A stretch of 64,000 nucleotides of DNA, from NCBI GenBank assembly GCA_014584575.1, contig JACTMP010000077.1:1-64000 (forward strand), written 5' to 3'. Below, piece after piece: positions 26,675 through 34,722 of the stretch. The translations under genes and the position numbers were made by a program. Origin of the DNA: Chloroflexota bacterium (GTDB lineage: Bacteria > Chloroflexota > Anaerolineae > Promineifilales > Promineifilaceae). Numbering within the stretch: position 1 is the first letter of the stretch; each line of letters starts with the position of its first letter. The notes under the pieces were generated by a model that saw only the letters and a program-made list of their open reading frames with translations, made no database searches and was not told where the DNA came from.

Positions 26675-26723
26675 AGTTGCGTAGGGCGTATTGCGGCTGA
26701 CGCAATACGCCCCACGCAACACG

Positions 26724-28814
26724 TCACTCTTCTGTAATTGGTAAACGCACGGTAAACGTCGTCCCCTTCCCCTCTTTGCTGTTCACCGTAATCGTGCCAT
26801 TATAATTCTCGACCGTCTCTTTGACCATGTAGAGGCCCAGACCGGTGCCGGCAATGCCCCGTTCTACGGCCGTTTGCGCCCGAAAAAAACGGCCAAACAA
26901 ATTGGGCATCGCCTGTTCAGGAATGCCAATCCCCTCATCCTGCACCTTCAGCAGCACCGACCCATTCTCATTCCAGGCATCCACCCGCACCGTGCCGGAC
27001 AGCGTAAACTTGATGGCGTTTTCCACCAGATTTTTGATAATCAGATGGTAGGAATCCTGGCTGCCCAACACGGGCGGCAGGTCTGGCTGGATTTTCTGGC
27101 GGAAGGTCAGCCCTTTTTCCGTGGCCCGGTCGGCCAGCGGCGGCAAAATCTCCTCGAACAAGGGATTCAGGCGAATCGGCTCCGCGCCGCGCTGAAACTC
27201 GCGCGCTTCCATCTTCGCCAATTCCAACATCTGCCGCACCATCTTTTGCAGCCGGTCGCTCTCCCGCTCAATCACCCCCAGGAAGCGGTCGGCCTTCTCT
27301 TTTTGCTGCGCCTTGCCTTCACGCAGCAGGCGGGCATACATCAGGATGGTTGCTAACGGGGTGCGCAGTTCGTGAATAATGCCGTGGAAGAAGTCGTCCC
27401 GCATCCGCTCTACTTCCCGAATCTGGCGTAAATCGCTAAAAACAAAAATGATCTCGCTGACCGTGCCATTGTCATGGTAAATGGGCGCGCCGCTGACTAA
27501 CACCGGCACTAACTGCCCGTCACTCTGGTATAAATTCGTCGCCAGTTGTGGATATTCGTCATCGCCTTCGGTCAAGACTTGTTGCGTGAAATCGGGCAGC
27601 GCCCCGGCAGAAAACCGGATCATCTTGTGTGCCGGTTGACCCAACACATTATCGGCTTCCTGCCGCAGCAGGCTAAGCAGGGCATCATTGGCATGGGTAA
27701 TAAAGCCATCGGCGTTTACCGTCAACATGCCTTCAGACATGCTGGCGAAAATCGTTTCAATGCGCCGCTTTTCGGCCAGCACTTCGGCGTGTAAACCGGC
27801 ATTTTCAATGGCTGCCGCCAGCGGGCCACCAATAGCTTGCAGCAGCCGCAGATCGTTGTCAATAAATTCGCCGCCCACCTTGTTGATGGCCTGCAAGATG
27901 CCAATGACCCGCTCTTCCACCTGCAAAGGGATGCAAATCATAGAGTCGGTATGGAAACCGGATTGGCGGTCAAAACGCGCGTAGAAGCGGTTGTCCGCAT
28001 ACACATCGTTGATGACAACCGGTTGGCGATTCTCGGCCACCCAGCCGGCAATACCCTGCCCCTTTTTCAGCCGTAGCGGGGGCAAATCTTTGAACAGGTC
28101 GCCCAACAGCATATCCACAAAGATGATGTCGCCGGTGGGTTGGTCAATCAGGCCAACGGAGACGGAACCGACGTTGAGGGTGCGCTTCACCGACCCCATG
28201 AGCTGCTTGTAGATGTTTTGCAGGCTGAGGGTGGAGGTGAGGGCAAAGCTAATGTCGGAAACGACGGCAAATTCTACATCTTGCCGGTGGACGGTGTGCC
28301 GCAAAAAGGCGCGGTCGAGGATGGAGGTGATAAAAACGCCCAACGGCGGCAGGTTTTCCAGGGTGAGTGGGCAGTCGGGCGGCGGGTCTATCAGGCAGAG
28401 GATACCGGGCGGCGTGAGCGGCTGATATTCGCCGGGCGCGGGCAGAGGCAGTGCCAGGATTTGTTCGCGGGGTAACTGCCACAGGGCGCTGTGTACCAGT
28501 TCGGCCGGGGGGCGGCTGAATTTGTCTGCTAATGTGGGCTGGCCTTCATCAATAAGGGGGTAAAAGCTGGCTTTGGCGTTGTCCCAGCGGATTTGTTCGA
28601 TGGCGCCATCGGGCTGGCACACCCATACGTCGAAGTATTTTTTGAAGGGGTCGCTGATGCCGGTCACGGCCGTGACCCCACAAAAAGCCGCCACTTCACT
28701 GGCCACCACGGCGCAGACGCCATGCGCGTCAAACACACTGGCCAGTTCGGCCGATAATGACTGCCATAATTGGTGTGCGTGCGGCGTTAGCAGGGTTGGG
28801 GCTTCATTCATCAT
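26724..28814 (-). CDS. Sensor histidine kinase with GAF and PAS domains
   Basis: About 696 residues from ATG 28814. The N-terminal 160 residues are unassigned but GAF-like. A clear GAF domain follows (about 185-340: LNVGSVSVGLIDQPTGDIIFVD, MICIPLQVEERVIGILQAIN). A PAS domain (about 350-460: MSEGMLTVNADGFITHANDA) leads to HisKA with the phospho-accepting His in FFHGIIHELRTPLATILMYARLL. HATPase_c has the N box (NLVENAIKFT), G1 (DEGIGIP) and G2 (GTGLGLYMVKETVE). There is no transmembrane segment, so it is a cytosolic sensor. No response regulator is adjacent; the free receiver at 38768 is a possible partner. A longer start at 28925 would read through a GTGATGCGTGA repeat and is not preferred. 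Confidence 0.9.
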   Translation of the reverse strand: MMNEAPTLLTPHAHQLWQSLSAELASVFDAHGVCAVVASEVAAFCGVTAVTGISDPFKKYFDVWVCQPDGAIEQIRWDNAKASFYPLIDEGQPTLADKFSRPPAELVHSALWQLPREQILALPLPAPGEYQPLTPPGILCLIDPPPDCPLTLENLPPLGVFITSILDRAFLRHTVHRQDVEFAVVSDISFALTSTLSLQNIYKQLMGSVKRTLNVGSVSVGLIDQPTGDIIFVDMLLGDLFKDLPPLRLKKGQGIAGWVAENRQPVVINDVYADNRFYARFDRQSGFHTDSMICIPLQVEERVIGILQAINKVGGEFIDNDLRLLQAIGGPLAAAIENAGLHAEVLAEKRRIETIFASMSEGMLTVNADGFITHANDALLSLLRQEADNVLGQPAHKMIRFSAGALPDFTQQVLTEGDDEYPQLATNLYQSDGQLVPVLVSGAPIYHDNGTVSEIIFVFSDLRQIREVERMRDDFFHGIIHELRTPLATILMYARLLREGKAQQKEKADRFLGVIERESDRLQKMVRQMLELAKMEAREFQRGAEPIRLNPLFEEILPPLADRATEKGLTFRQKIQPDLPPVLGSQDSYHLIIKNLVENAIKFTLSGTVRVDAWNENGSVLLKVQDEGIGIPEQAMPNLFGRFFRAQTAVERGIAGTGLGLYMVKETVENYNGTITVNSKEGKGTTFTVRLPITEE

Positions 28815-28882
28815 ACAGGTGAAGTTATAGCCACGAGGGGCGCGCTTGGCAAGAGGACAAGGGTACGTGGTACTGAGCGTGA

Positions 28883-28939
28883 AACGTGATGCTTGATGCG
28901 TGAGGTCTCTCTGGTCACGCATCACACATCACGAATTAC
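28883..28939. repeat. GTGATGCGTGA-type intergenic inverted repeat
   Basis: Direct GTGATGCGTGA-like units followed by inverted TCACGCATCAC units form an imperfect hairpin upstream of the kinase gene. Relatives lie at 51078 and 51856, and a half copy near 31291. Confidence 0.6.
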
Positions 28940-28983
28940 GAAATTTATCCGGTTAAATTCATGCCATTTGTCAGCGATTTTGG

Positions 28984-29012
28984 TTGCCGGGTGGGGATGG
29001 GTTCTGTATAGT
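28984..29012 (+). promoter_or_regulatory. Putative sigma70-type promoter for enolase
   Basis: TTGCCG (28984-28989), a 17-nt spacer and TATAGT (29007-29012) lie about 110 bp before the enolase start. The stretch between contains a hairpin with an AAATCGCGCTAC arm. Confidence 0.5.
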
Positions 29013-29059
29013 TGCGGATGGAAAGTTGTGAGGCAATTTGCTAAATCGCACAACCATAT

Positions 29060-29105
29060 AAACAAGTGAAAAGTTGTAACGTGATTTTTTAAATCGCGCT
29101 ACTGA
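29060..29105. repeat. AAATCGCGCTAC hairpin in the enolase leader
   Basis: GTTGTAACGTGATTT and AAATCGCGCTAC form an imperfect stem with a T-rich loop. The same arm is found in the hairpin at 43987. It lies just before the ribosome-binding site of enolase. Confidence 0.45.
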
Positions 29106-29121
29106 CAAGGAGTGATGGACA

Positions 29122-30408
29122 ATGAGTTACATTGAATCTGTTTACGCACGGGAAGTGTTGGATTCACGCGGCAATCCGACAGTTGAAGTGGAAGTGGAGT
29201 TGTTTGATGGCGGCTACGGCCGTGCCATCGTACCCTCTGGCGCATCCACCGGCGTGCATGAAGCGTGGGAGAAACGAGACGGTGACAAGGGGCGGTATGG
29301 GGGTAAAGGAGTGTTGGAGGCAGTCACGGCCGTGAACGAAACCATCGCCGAAGAACTGGTCGGTTGGGACGCCACCGACCAGGTGGGCATTGACCAGGCC
29401 ATGCTGGAACTGGACGGCACCGAAAACAAAAGTAACCTGGGCGCAAACGCTATTTTGGGCGTTTCCCTGGCCGTCGCTTATGCCGCCGCCGACAGCGTCG
29501 GTCTGCCCCTCTACCGCTACCTGGGCGGCGTCTCCGCCCGCACCCTGCCGGTGCCGATGATGAACATTATGAACGGCGGCAAACATGCCGCCGGGGCCAC
29601 CGATTTGCAGGAATTTATGATCATGCCCGTCGGCGCCAATTCATTCAGCGAAGGGCTGCGTTGGGGCACGGAAATTTACCACAACCTTAAAAAGGTATTG
29701 GACAGTAAAGGCTACCGCACCACCGTTGGTGATGAAGGCGGTTTTGCGCCGCAGGTGAAAGCCAACAGCGAAGCGTTTGACCTGATCCTGGAAGCAATTG
29801 AAAAAGCAGGTTACAAACCGGGTGATCAGGTAATGTTGGCGATGGACGCTGCCTGTTCTGAAATCTATGAGGATGGAAAATATCATCTAAAAACGGAAGG
29901 CAAAATCCTGACCGGGCCAGAGATGGTGGATTTTCTGGCCGCCTGGTGCGACAAGTATCCCATCATCTCCATTGAAGATGGGCTGCACGAGGATGATTGG
30001 GATAGTTGGGCGCTGCTCATGCAAAAAGTAGGGCATCGCATTCAGATTGTGGGCGATGACCTGTTGGTGACGAATGTAAAACGGATTCAAATGGGTTTTG
30101 ACCGCAAAGCTGCCAACAGTCTATTGTGCAAGGTAAACCAGATTGGCACGTTGACTGAGTCCATTGCTGCCGTGGACATGGTACACCGGCATGGCTGGAC
30201 AACGGTGGTCAGCCATCGCAGCGGTGAAACGGAAGACGCGACCATTGCCGACCTGGTGGTAGCCCTGAATGCCGGGCAGATTAAAACCGGCGCCCCCGCC
30301 CGCAGCGACCGCGTAGCCAAATACAACCAACTGCTGCGCATCGAAGATGACCTGGGAGATAATGCCTATTATCCGGGGATGAAGGCGTTTACAAATCTGA
30401 ATCGTTAA
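29122..30408 (+). CDS. eno: Enolase
   Basis: 428 residues, full length for phosphopyruvate hydratase of glycolysis (2-phosphoglycerate to phosphoenolpyruvate, Mg-dependent). Conserved segments: YAREVLDSRGNPTVEVEVEL, IVPSGASTGVHEA, NLGANAILGVSLAVAYAAA, PVPMMNIMNGGKHAAGATDLQEFMI, metal ligands in LAMDAACSEIY, ISIEDGLHEDDWD and IQIVGDDLLVTN, catalytic Lys in LLCKVNQIGTLTE, and VVSHRSGETED. LLCKVN has Cys where most enolases have Ile. An AAGGAG site is 9 nt before the ATG. A strong hairpin follows. Confidence 0.98.
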   Translation: MSYIESVYAREVLDSRGNPTVEVEVELFDGGYGRAIVPSGASTGVHEAWEKRDGDKGRYGGKGVLEAVTAVNETIAEELVGWDATDQVGIDQAMLELDGTENKSNLGANAILGVSLAVAYAAADSVGLPLYRYLGGVSARTLPVPMMNIMNGGKHAAGATDLQEFMIMPVGANSFSEGLRWGTEIYHNLKKVLDSKGYRTTVGDEGGFAPQVKANSEAFDLILEAIEKAGYKPGDQVMLAMDAACSEIYEDGKYHLKTEGKILTGPEMVDFLAAWCDKYPIISIEDGLHEDDWDSWALLMQKVGHRIQIVGDDLLVTNVKRIQMGFDRKAANSLLCKVNQIGTLTESIAAVDMVHRHGWTTVVSHRSGETEDATIADLVVALNAGQIKTGAPARSDRVAKYNQLLRIEDDLGDNAYYPGMKAFTNLNR

Positions 30409-30411
30409 CCG

Positions 30412-30444
30412 AGACCTGACAGGTTTTTCAAACCTGTCAGGTCT
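30412..30444 (+). terminator. Hairpin after enolase
   Basis: A perfect 15-bp stem (AGACCTGACAGGTTT and its complement, loop TTC) directly follows the enolase stop. The T tract is short. The arm type AGACCYTRRGGGTTT recurs at 35948 and 36945. Confidence 0.75.
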
Positions 30445-30512
30445 GTTAACACGAATCTAACCCAACCCGGCTACACTACCGGCTCATCTATCAGCCTAAA
30501 AAGGAAACCAGT

Positions 30513-31136
30513 ATGTACAGATTTGACGAAGACGACGACGAACCCCAGGAACCTGTGGAAAAGCCAGAAGAAAACAACGATCAGCCGGAGAGACCAGCCA
30601 GCCCGTTTGACCGGCTGATGAAAACCCGCACCATCACCATTTTTGGCGAGATCAATATGAAAAAGGCGCAGGATGTGACGCAGCAGCTTCTGTTGCTGGC
30701 AGCCGACTCTGACGAGCTGATTAAGGTTTTCATCAACTCTCCTGGCGGGCATGTGGAATCGGGTGACACCATCTTTGACATGATCCGGTTTATCAAACCA
30801 AAGGTCAAAGTGATTGGCACGGGATGGGTAGCCAGTGCGGGCGCGCTGATTTATGCGGCGGCGGACAAAGAAGACCGCTACAGCCTGCCCAACACGCGCT
30901 TTTTGCTGCACCAGCCGGCCGGCGGGGCCATGGGGCAGGCGTCTGACATTGCCATTGAAGCTACGGAAATCATCAAGATGCGCCGCCGCCTGAACCAGAT
31001 TTTCGCCGACCAGACAGGCCAACCGCTGGCAAAGGTAGAAAAGGACACGGACCGCAACTTCTGGATGTCAGCCAAAGAGGCCCAGGAGTATGGGCTGGTG
31101 GGCCAGATTATTCAATCTGTTACAGAGCTTGAGTAA
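30513..31136 (+). CDS. ClpP-family serine peptidase
   Basis: 207 residues of the S14 Clp peptidase family. The triad is Ser108 in GTGWVASAGALIYAAA, His133 in LPNTRFLLHQPAGG, and an Asp in VEKDTDRNFWMSAKEA (178-180). Glycine-rich INSPGGHVESGDTIFD is present. An acidic 30-residue N-terminal extension (DEDDDEPQEPVEKPEE) replaces the usual short axial loop. The GWVASAG turn differs from the GQAASMG of housekeeping ClpP, so this may be a paralogue working with a different partner. AAAAAGG lies upstream. It is separated from enolase by a terminator, so it is probably a single gene. Confidence 0.9.
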   Translation: MYRFDEDDDEPQEPVEKPEENNDQPERPASPFDRLMKTRTITIFGEINMKKAQDVTQQLLLLAADSDELIKVFINSPGGHVESGDTIFDMIRFIKPKVKVIGTGWVASAGALIYAAADKEDRYSLPNTRFLLHQPAGGAMGQASDIAIEATEIIKMRRRLNQIFADQTGQPLAKVEKDTDRNFWMSAKEAQEYGLVGQIIQSVTELE

Positions 31137-31531
31137 ATCAGCTTTGTTCAGAGATTGGGAGATGGTCTTTACTATCTCCCAATCCCCATTCCCTAATAAA
31201 TCCCCAACAACCGCGCCATCGCCTGTTATTCAAGTTATTTTGCCAGCTACGGCCGTCCGGTCATTGATTGTAAGTACAACCGGTACGGCCGTGATCCGTG
31301 ATGCGTAGTCTGTAATCGGCTGACGGTTCACGCTTCATTCGGCCGCACCTTGGGGAGGCCGTTACCGTATAGCTCGCAGATTTCCGTAAGGCGGTTTTGC
31401 AAATCGCCCACCATTTTCAGAGGAGACTTCACGGGCGGCAGCCCACCCACATGAATGAAAATAGAACGCCTGTTTACAACATTTTATCCGCGTCATCCGC
31501 GTGAATCTGCGTCCTATTTCTGGCCCAGAAG
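31137..31531. other. Intergenic stretch with repeats and gene debris
   Basis: 395 bp without an intact gene. It holds a GGAGATT-type hairpin (31151-31193), two ACGGCCGT sites, a half GTGATGCGTGA unit, a minus-strand coding remnant (31328-31456), and just before the cupin a segment with the repeat-like phrase CCGCGTCATCCGCGTGAATC. Confidence 0.6.
31328..31456 (-). pseudogene. C-terminal remnant of an unidentified protein
   Basis: A minus-strand frame reads IHVGGLPPVKSPLKMVGDLQ, then NRLTEICELYGNGLPKVRPN and EA before a stop. The amphipathic, codon-biased text looks like a real protein end, but no start or upstream body is present and I cannot name the family. Confidence 0.3.
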
Positions 31532-31861
31532 TTGGCTTTGTTTCAGGAACACTGGCAGCCGAAAGTGGTTGGGGAACTGAATGACAGCTATGTGAAGCTG
31601 GTAAAGGTGCAGGGGGAATTTGTCTGGCATCACCATGAGACGGAGGATGAGTTGTTTTTGGTGCTGCACGGCCGTCTCTGCATTCAGTTCCGCGACCGGG
31701 ACGTGTGGCTGGAACCGGGCGAGTTCCTGATTGTGCCGCGTGGCGTGGAACATCGTCCCGTGGCTGCCGAAGAAGTGCACCTGCTGCTGCTGGAACCCAA
31801 GACAACGGTGAATACGGGTACGGCAGGGGGTGAGAGGACGGCCGTCTTGTCGTGGATATAA
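31532..31861 (+). CDS. Cupin domain protein, 5' end uncertain
   Basis: About 109 residues from TTG 31532. A single cupin barrel: GEFVWHHHETEDELFLVLHG (motif 1 with His-His, Glu, metal site) and PGEFLIVPRGVEHRPVA (motif 2 with His). Related proteins begin 8-12 residues earlier with a text like the in-frame upstream codons LAQKLALFQEHW, but there is no ATG or GTG before the stop at 31502. So either CTG 31520 or TTG 31532 is used, or the natural start was replaced by the repeat-like sequence upstream. Probably a small metal-binding enzyme or sensor; reaction unknown. Confidence 0.7.
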   Translation: MALFQEHWQPKVVGELNDSYVKLVKVQGEFVWHHHETEDELFLVLHGRLCIQFRDRDVWLEPGEFLIVPRGVEHRPVAAEEVHLLLLEPKTTVNTGTAGGERTAVLSWI

Positions 31862-31996
31862 CCATCCCATGAACGATCAAAAGGTTAACAATGCACTCAT
31901 TCATGAAAGCGAACGCACGGTGAAACGAGAGGATAATCAACTGATTTGATGCCAGAAATTGGGTAAAGATGAGGCGGCACGGCCGTATCCTCTCCT

Positions 31997-33103
31997 CTAA
32001 CCATCCGCTACACGCCGGGCAATCTCCGCCCGCACCACCGGGGCCACTTTTGTGCCCAGCAGTTCGATGGCGTGCATGATCTTGTCATGGGGCATCGTGC
32101 CCACACTCATTTGCAGCAAAAACCGCTGGTGCCCAAAAATCTGGTGCTGGAACAAAATCTTCTCAATCACCTCGTCCGGCGTGCCGATAAAATTCGCCCC
32201 GCGCAGCATCCGCGACGCCTCAAACTGCTCCCGGCTCATGGGCGGCCAACCCCGCTCCCGCCCAATTTTATCCATCACCTGTTTGTAGGCGGGGAACGTT
32301 TCTTCAATGGCCTGCCGAGAATCTTCGGCAATAAAGCCATGAGAATTGATGCTAAAGCTCAACTGCGCCGGATCATGCCCGGCGCGTACGGCCGTGTCCC
32401 AGTACAACCGGCTCAACGGTGCAAATTGCTCCGGTAGGCCGCCAATAATCGCCAGCGCCAGCGGCAGTCCCAACCGCGCCGCCCGCACCACCGACTCCGG
32501 CGTGCCGCCCACGGCAATCCAGACCGGCAGCTTTTCCTGTAACGGCCGTGGATACACCCCCTGCCCCGTTAGCGCCGGCCGGAACCGGCCCGACCAGGTG
32601 ATATGCTCCGACTCCCGCAGCTTTAACAGCAGTTCCAACTTTTCGGCAAAAAGCGCATCATATTCACGCAAGTTATAACCAAACAGAGGGAAAGATTCGA
32701 TGAAGGAGCCACGACCGGCCATGATTTCGGCACGGCCGTGAGACAACAAATCCAACGTGGCAAAATCCTGAAACACCCGCACCGGGTCATCCGAACTCAG
32801 CACCGTCACGGCGCTGCTCAGGCGAATATGTTTTGTGCGCGCAGCCGCCGCCGCCAGAATCACCGCCGGCGCCGACGCCAGATACTCCGAGCGGTGATGT
32901 TCGCCAATAGCGTATACATCCAGCCCTACCTGATCGGCTAATTCGATACTTTCCAACAACTGCGCCATGCGCGCAGCGGGGCTTATCATCTGCCCAGACC
33001 GGGGATCGGGCGTCAGTTCCACAAAGGAGTACAGGCCAATTTCAAACGGCCGTATGGCTCCGTTCACCTGGGTTGCGCTACTTGTTTGTTCAGATTGTGT
33101 CAT
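31997..33103 (-). CDS. Luciferase-like (LLM) flavin-dependent oxidoreductase
   Basis: 368 residues of the bacterial luciferase superfamily TIM barrel: FEIGLYSFVELTPDPRSG, ADQVGLDVYAIGEHHRSEYL (flavin pocket EHH), SSAVTVLSSDDPVRVFQDFATLDLLSHGRAEIMAGRG, and PVWIAVGGTPESVVRAARLG. These oxidise substrates using FMNH2 or, in related groups, F420. The EHH motif and AGRG loop fit the alkanal-monooxygenase-like group. The pairing cofactor cannot be decided from sequence. It stands alone on the minus strand between a cupin gene and a DUF333 lipoprotein. Confidence 0.9.
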   Translation of the reverse strand: MTQSEQTSSATQVNGAIRPFEIGLYSFVELTPDPRSGQMISPAARMAQLLESIELADQVGLDVYAIGEHHRSEYLASAPAVILAAAAARTKHIRLSSAVTVLSSDDPVRVFQDFATLDLLSHGRAEIMAGRGSFIESFPLFGYNLREYDALFAEKLELLLKLRESEHITWSGRFRPALTGQGVYPRPLQEKLPVWIAVGGTPESVVRAARLGLPLALAIIGGLPEQFAPLSRLYWDTAVRAGHDPAQLSFSINSHGFIAEDSRQAIEETFPAYKQVMDKIGRERGWPPMSREQFEASRMLRGANFIGTPDEVIEKILFQHQIFGHQRFLLQMSVGTMPHDKIMHAIELLGTKVAPVVRAEIARRVADG

Positions 33104-33180
33104 CTTGCCATCCTGTTTTGTGAAGGGTCAGCTATCCTAGCCCGTTCCCCATGTAAAAACAAGATGTTCCCAACCTGACG

Positions 33181-33807
33181 CTAAGAACCATCCGGGCCAT
33201 CATCCGCCGGATGGTCTCCTGGCTGGCATTCATTATGCAGGTATGCCCAACCATTGCACCGGCTGCCATCGGCAAACACACAATACCCGCACTGCAAACC
33301 GGTTGGCTGCGTTACCACCTCAAAGGTGAATCCCTGAGCCTGGCAATAAATGGCCGCCGGATTGCCAATATCGGGATCGGTGTTCGCCGCCACTCCGGTC
33401 TTAACCACACGCCCGCGCCCATCCACCAGCGCCTGCCAGCAAAAACCGGTCGCCCCATGCCCCAACGCCACGTGATACAACGGTTCCGCCATGTTTTCTA
33501 GTGGATAAGAGATGGTCACGGTACAGCTATCACCGGTGGTAAAACGATATAGAGCGTACCCGGCGGGCGTCTGTGCACCGCCAGTGCTGGTGCGCCACAC
33601 AGCGCCGGCGGGCGGCACACATTCATTGGCCCCCTGCCGCAAAAAATCCAGCACGGCGTCACGCACCACAACCACTTCTGCCGGGGCGGTGACAGTTTCG
33701 GTGGTCACGGCCGTCGCCGCCGATTCCACCTCTCCACCTCCACAACCGACCATCACCCCTAGCCACAGCACTATCAACCCCATGAAAACCAGGTGTCTCG
33801 TTTGCAT
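33181..33807 (-). CDS. Lipoprotein with DUF333 domain
   Basis: 208 residues from ATG 33807 (AAGGAG upstream). Residues 1-22 are a lipoprotein signal (LWLGVMVGCGGG). The middle part (SCTVTISYPL, PLYHVALGHGATGFCWQALVDG) is a small secreted domain unlike known families. Residues 155-195 are DUF333: NPAAIYCQAQGFTFEVVT, CGYCVFADGSRCNGWAYLHN, EC. DUF333 occurs in putative hemolysins and heat-shock lipoproteins without a proven role. Confidence 0.8.
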   Translation of the reverse strand: MQTRHLVFMGLIVLWLGVMVGCGGGEVESAATAVTTETVTAPAEVVVVRDAVLDFLRQGANECVPPAGAVWRTSTGGAQTPAGYALYRFTTGDSCTVTISYPLENMAEPLYHVALGHGATGFCWQALVDGRGRVVKTGVAANTDPDIGNPAAIYCQAQGFTFEVVTQPTGLQCGYCVFADGSRCNGWAYLHNECQPGDHPADDGPDGS

Positions 33808-33822
33808 GATGTACTCCTTGTT

Positions 33823-33890
33823 CCGTAACCCGTAACCCATAGCCCGATCACCAATTACCGATTACTGATTACCGATTACCGCTCACTCCC
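33823..33890. repeat. GATTACCGATTACC-type repeat
   Basis: Several CCGTAACCC and CCGATTACC units lie between the DUF333 lipoprotein start and the XRE-cupin stop. They belong to the CGGTAATCGG family in the reverse orientation. Confidence 0.55.
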
Positions 33891-34487
33891 CTCCCATTGG
33901 GGCGCTTCCATGTGCAATGCCCGCACCAGATGGTTGCTGGCCCCGGCATAAAACAGCATCAGCAATTGCGCCGACTGCTGGCCCGGATTAGTAAAACAAT
34001 GCGGCAGGCTGGCTTGAAACAGTAAACTGCTGCCTGCTTCCAACAAAAAGAGGCGCTCGCCAATGTGATACTCAATTTGCCCCGCCAGGCAATACACAAA
34101 CTCCTCCCCCGCATGGGTCACCGCCTGATCCAGATTACCCGCGCCGGGCGCAACCGTGATGAGAAATGGCTCTAGTTGCTGCTGCCGCAGCCCAATGCCC
34201 AGACTTTCCAGCACCACCCCATTTGCTTCTGACCGCAGACGGGCGGACGGCCGTGTAAACACCACCGCCTGATCCTGTTCATCCTCAAAAAAGCGGGTAA
34301 TGGGTATTCCCAACGCCATTGCCAATTGGTGCAGCGAAGAGACCGTTGGCGACGTTTCGCCACGTTCAATCAGGCTAATGGCATTTACCGACAACCCGCA
34401 CTGCTCCGCCAGCGCCCGCAGCGATAAACCCTGCTCTTCCCGCAACGCCCGTAAGCGTTGCCCTACAAGAATCGTAGATTGTGTCAT
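33876..34487 (-). CDS. XRE-cupin transcriptional regulator
   Basis: 203 residues: an N-terminal helix-turn-helix (LRALREEQGLSLRALAEQCG, LSVNAISLIERGETSPTVSS, about 10-65) and a C-terminal cupin (HAGEEFVYCLAGQIEYHIGE, LEAGSSLLFQASLPHCFTNP). This is the PuuR/SutR-like design, in which a small ligand binds the barrel and changes DNA binding. Upstream lie a perfect 14-bp inverted repeat (34506) and a TTGTAC-rich AT stretch (34561-34610), both good operator candidates for autoregulation and for the divergent beta-helix gene. Confidence 0.92.
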   Translation of the reverse strand: MTQSTILVGQRLRALREEQGLSLRALAEQCGLSVNAISLIERGETSPTVSSLHQLAMALGIPITRFFEDEQDQAVVFTRPSARLRSEANGVVLESLGIGLRQQQLEPFLITVAPGAGNLDQAVTHAGEEFVYCLAGQIEYHIGERLFLLEAGSSLLFQASLPHCFTNPGQQSAQLLMLFYAGASNHLVRALHMEAPQWEGSER

Positions 34488-34505
34488 TGTCCACCTGCGT
34501 CAACG

Positions 34506-34540
34506 GAACGTCCCTGTTCGCATCGTGAACAGGGACGTTC
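34506..34540. promoter_or_regulatory. Perfect 14-bp inverted repeat (candidate operator)
   Basis: GAACGTCCCTGTTC (34506-34519) and its exact complement (34527-34540) are separated by GCATCGT. It lies 19 bp before the XRE-cupin start, between divergent genes. Confidence 0.6.
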
Positions 34541-34560
34541 ACGCACCAGCTTTACTGACA

Positions 34561-34610
34561 CCATTGTACTACAATACTGTACACTTGTAAATTATATTTG
34601 TACAATACCT
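34561..34610. promoter_or_regulatory. AT-rich TTGTAC/GTACAA boxes (candidate operator or promoter)
   Basis: Within an unusually AT-rich segment TTGTACTACAATACTGTACA is followed by TTGTAAATTATATTTGTACA. Paired TTGTA and TGTAC half-sites suggest a binding site for the adjacent XRE-cupin regulator. Confidence 0.45.
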
Positions 34611-34722
34611 CGGACGCGGGAAGGATGATTTTCGGACGGCCGTGTCGTATCATCCCTGCATAGAGATTGGTTCAGTGTTAAAGATTGAACCAATCTGGCA
34701 CAACAACACTAAGGAGAACACC

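Noticed and set aside
31362..31940. A 192-residue minus-strand frame over the cupin gene
   Set aside because: It covers a clear cupin on the other strand and includes repeat text; only the short tail at 31328-31456, in another frame, looks protein-like.
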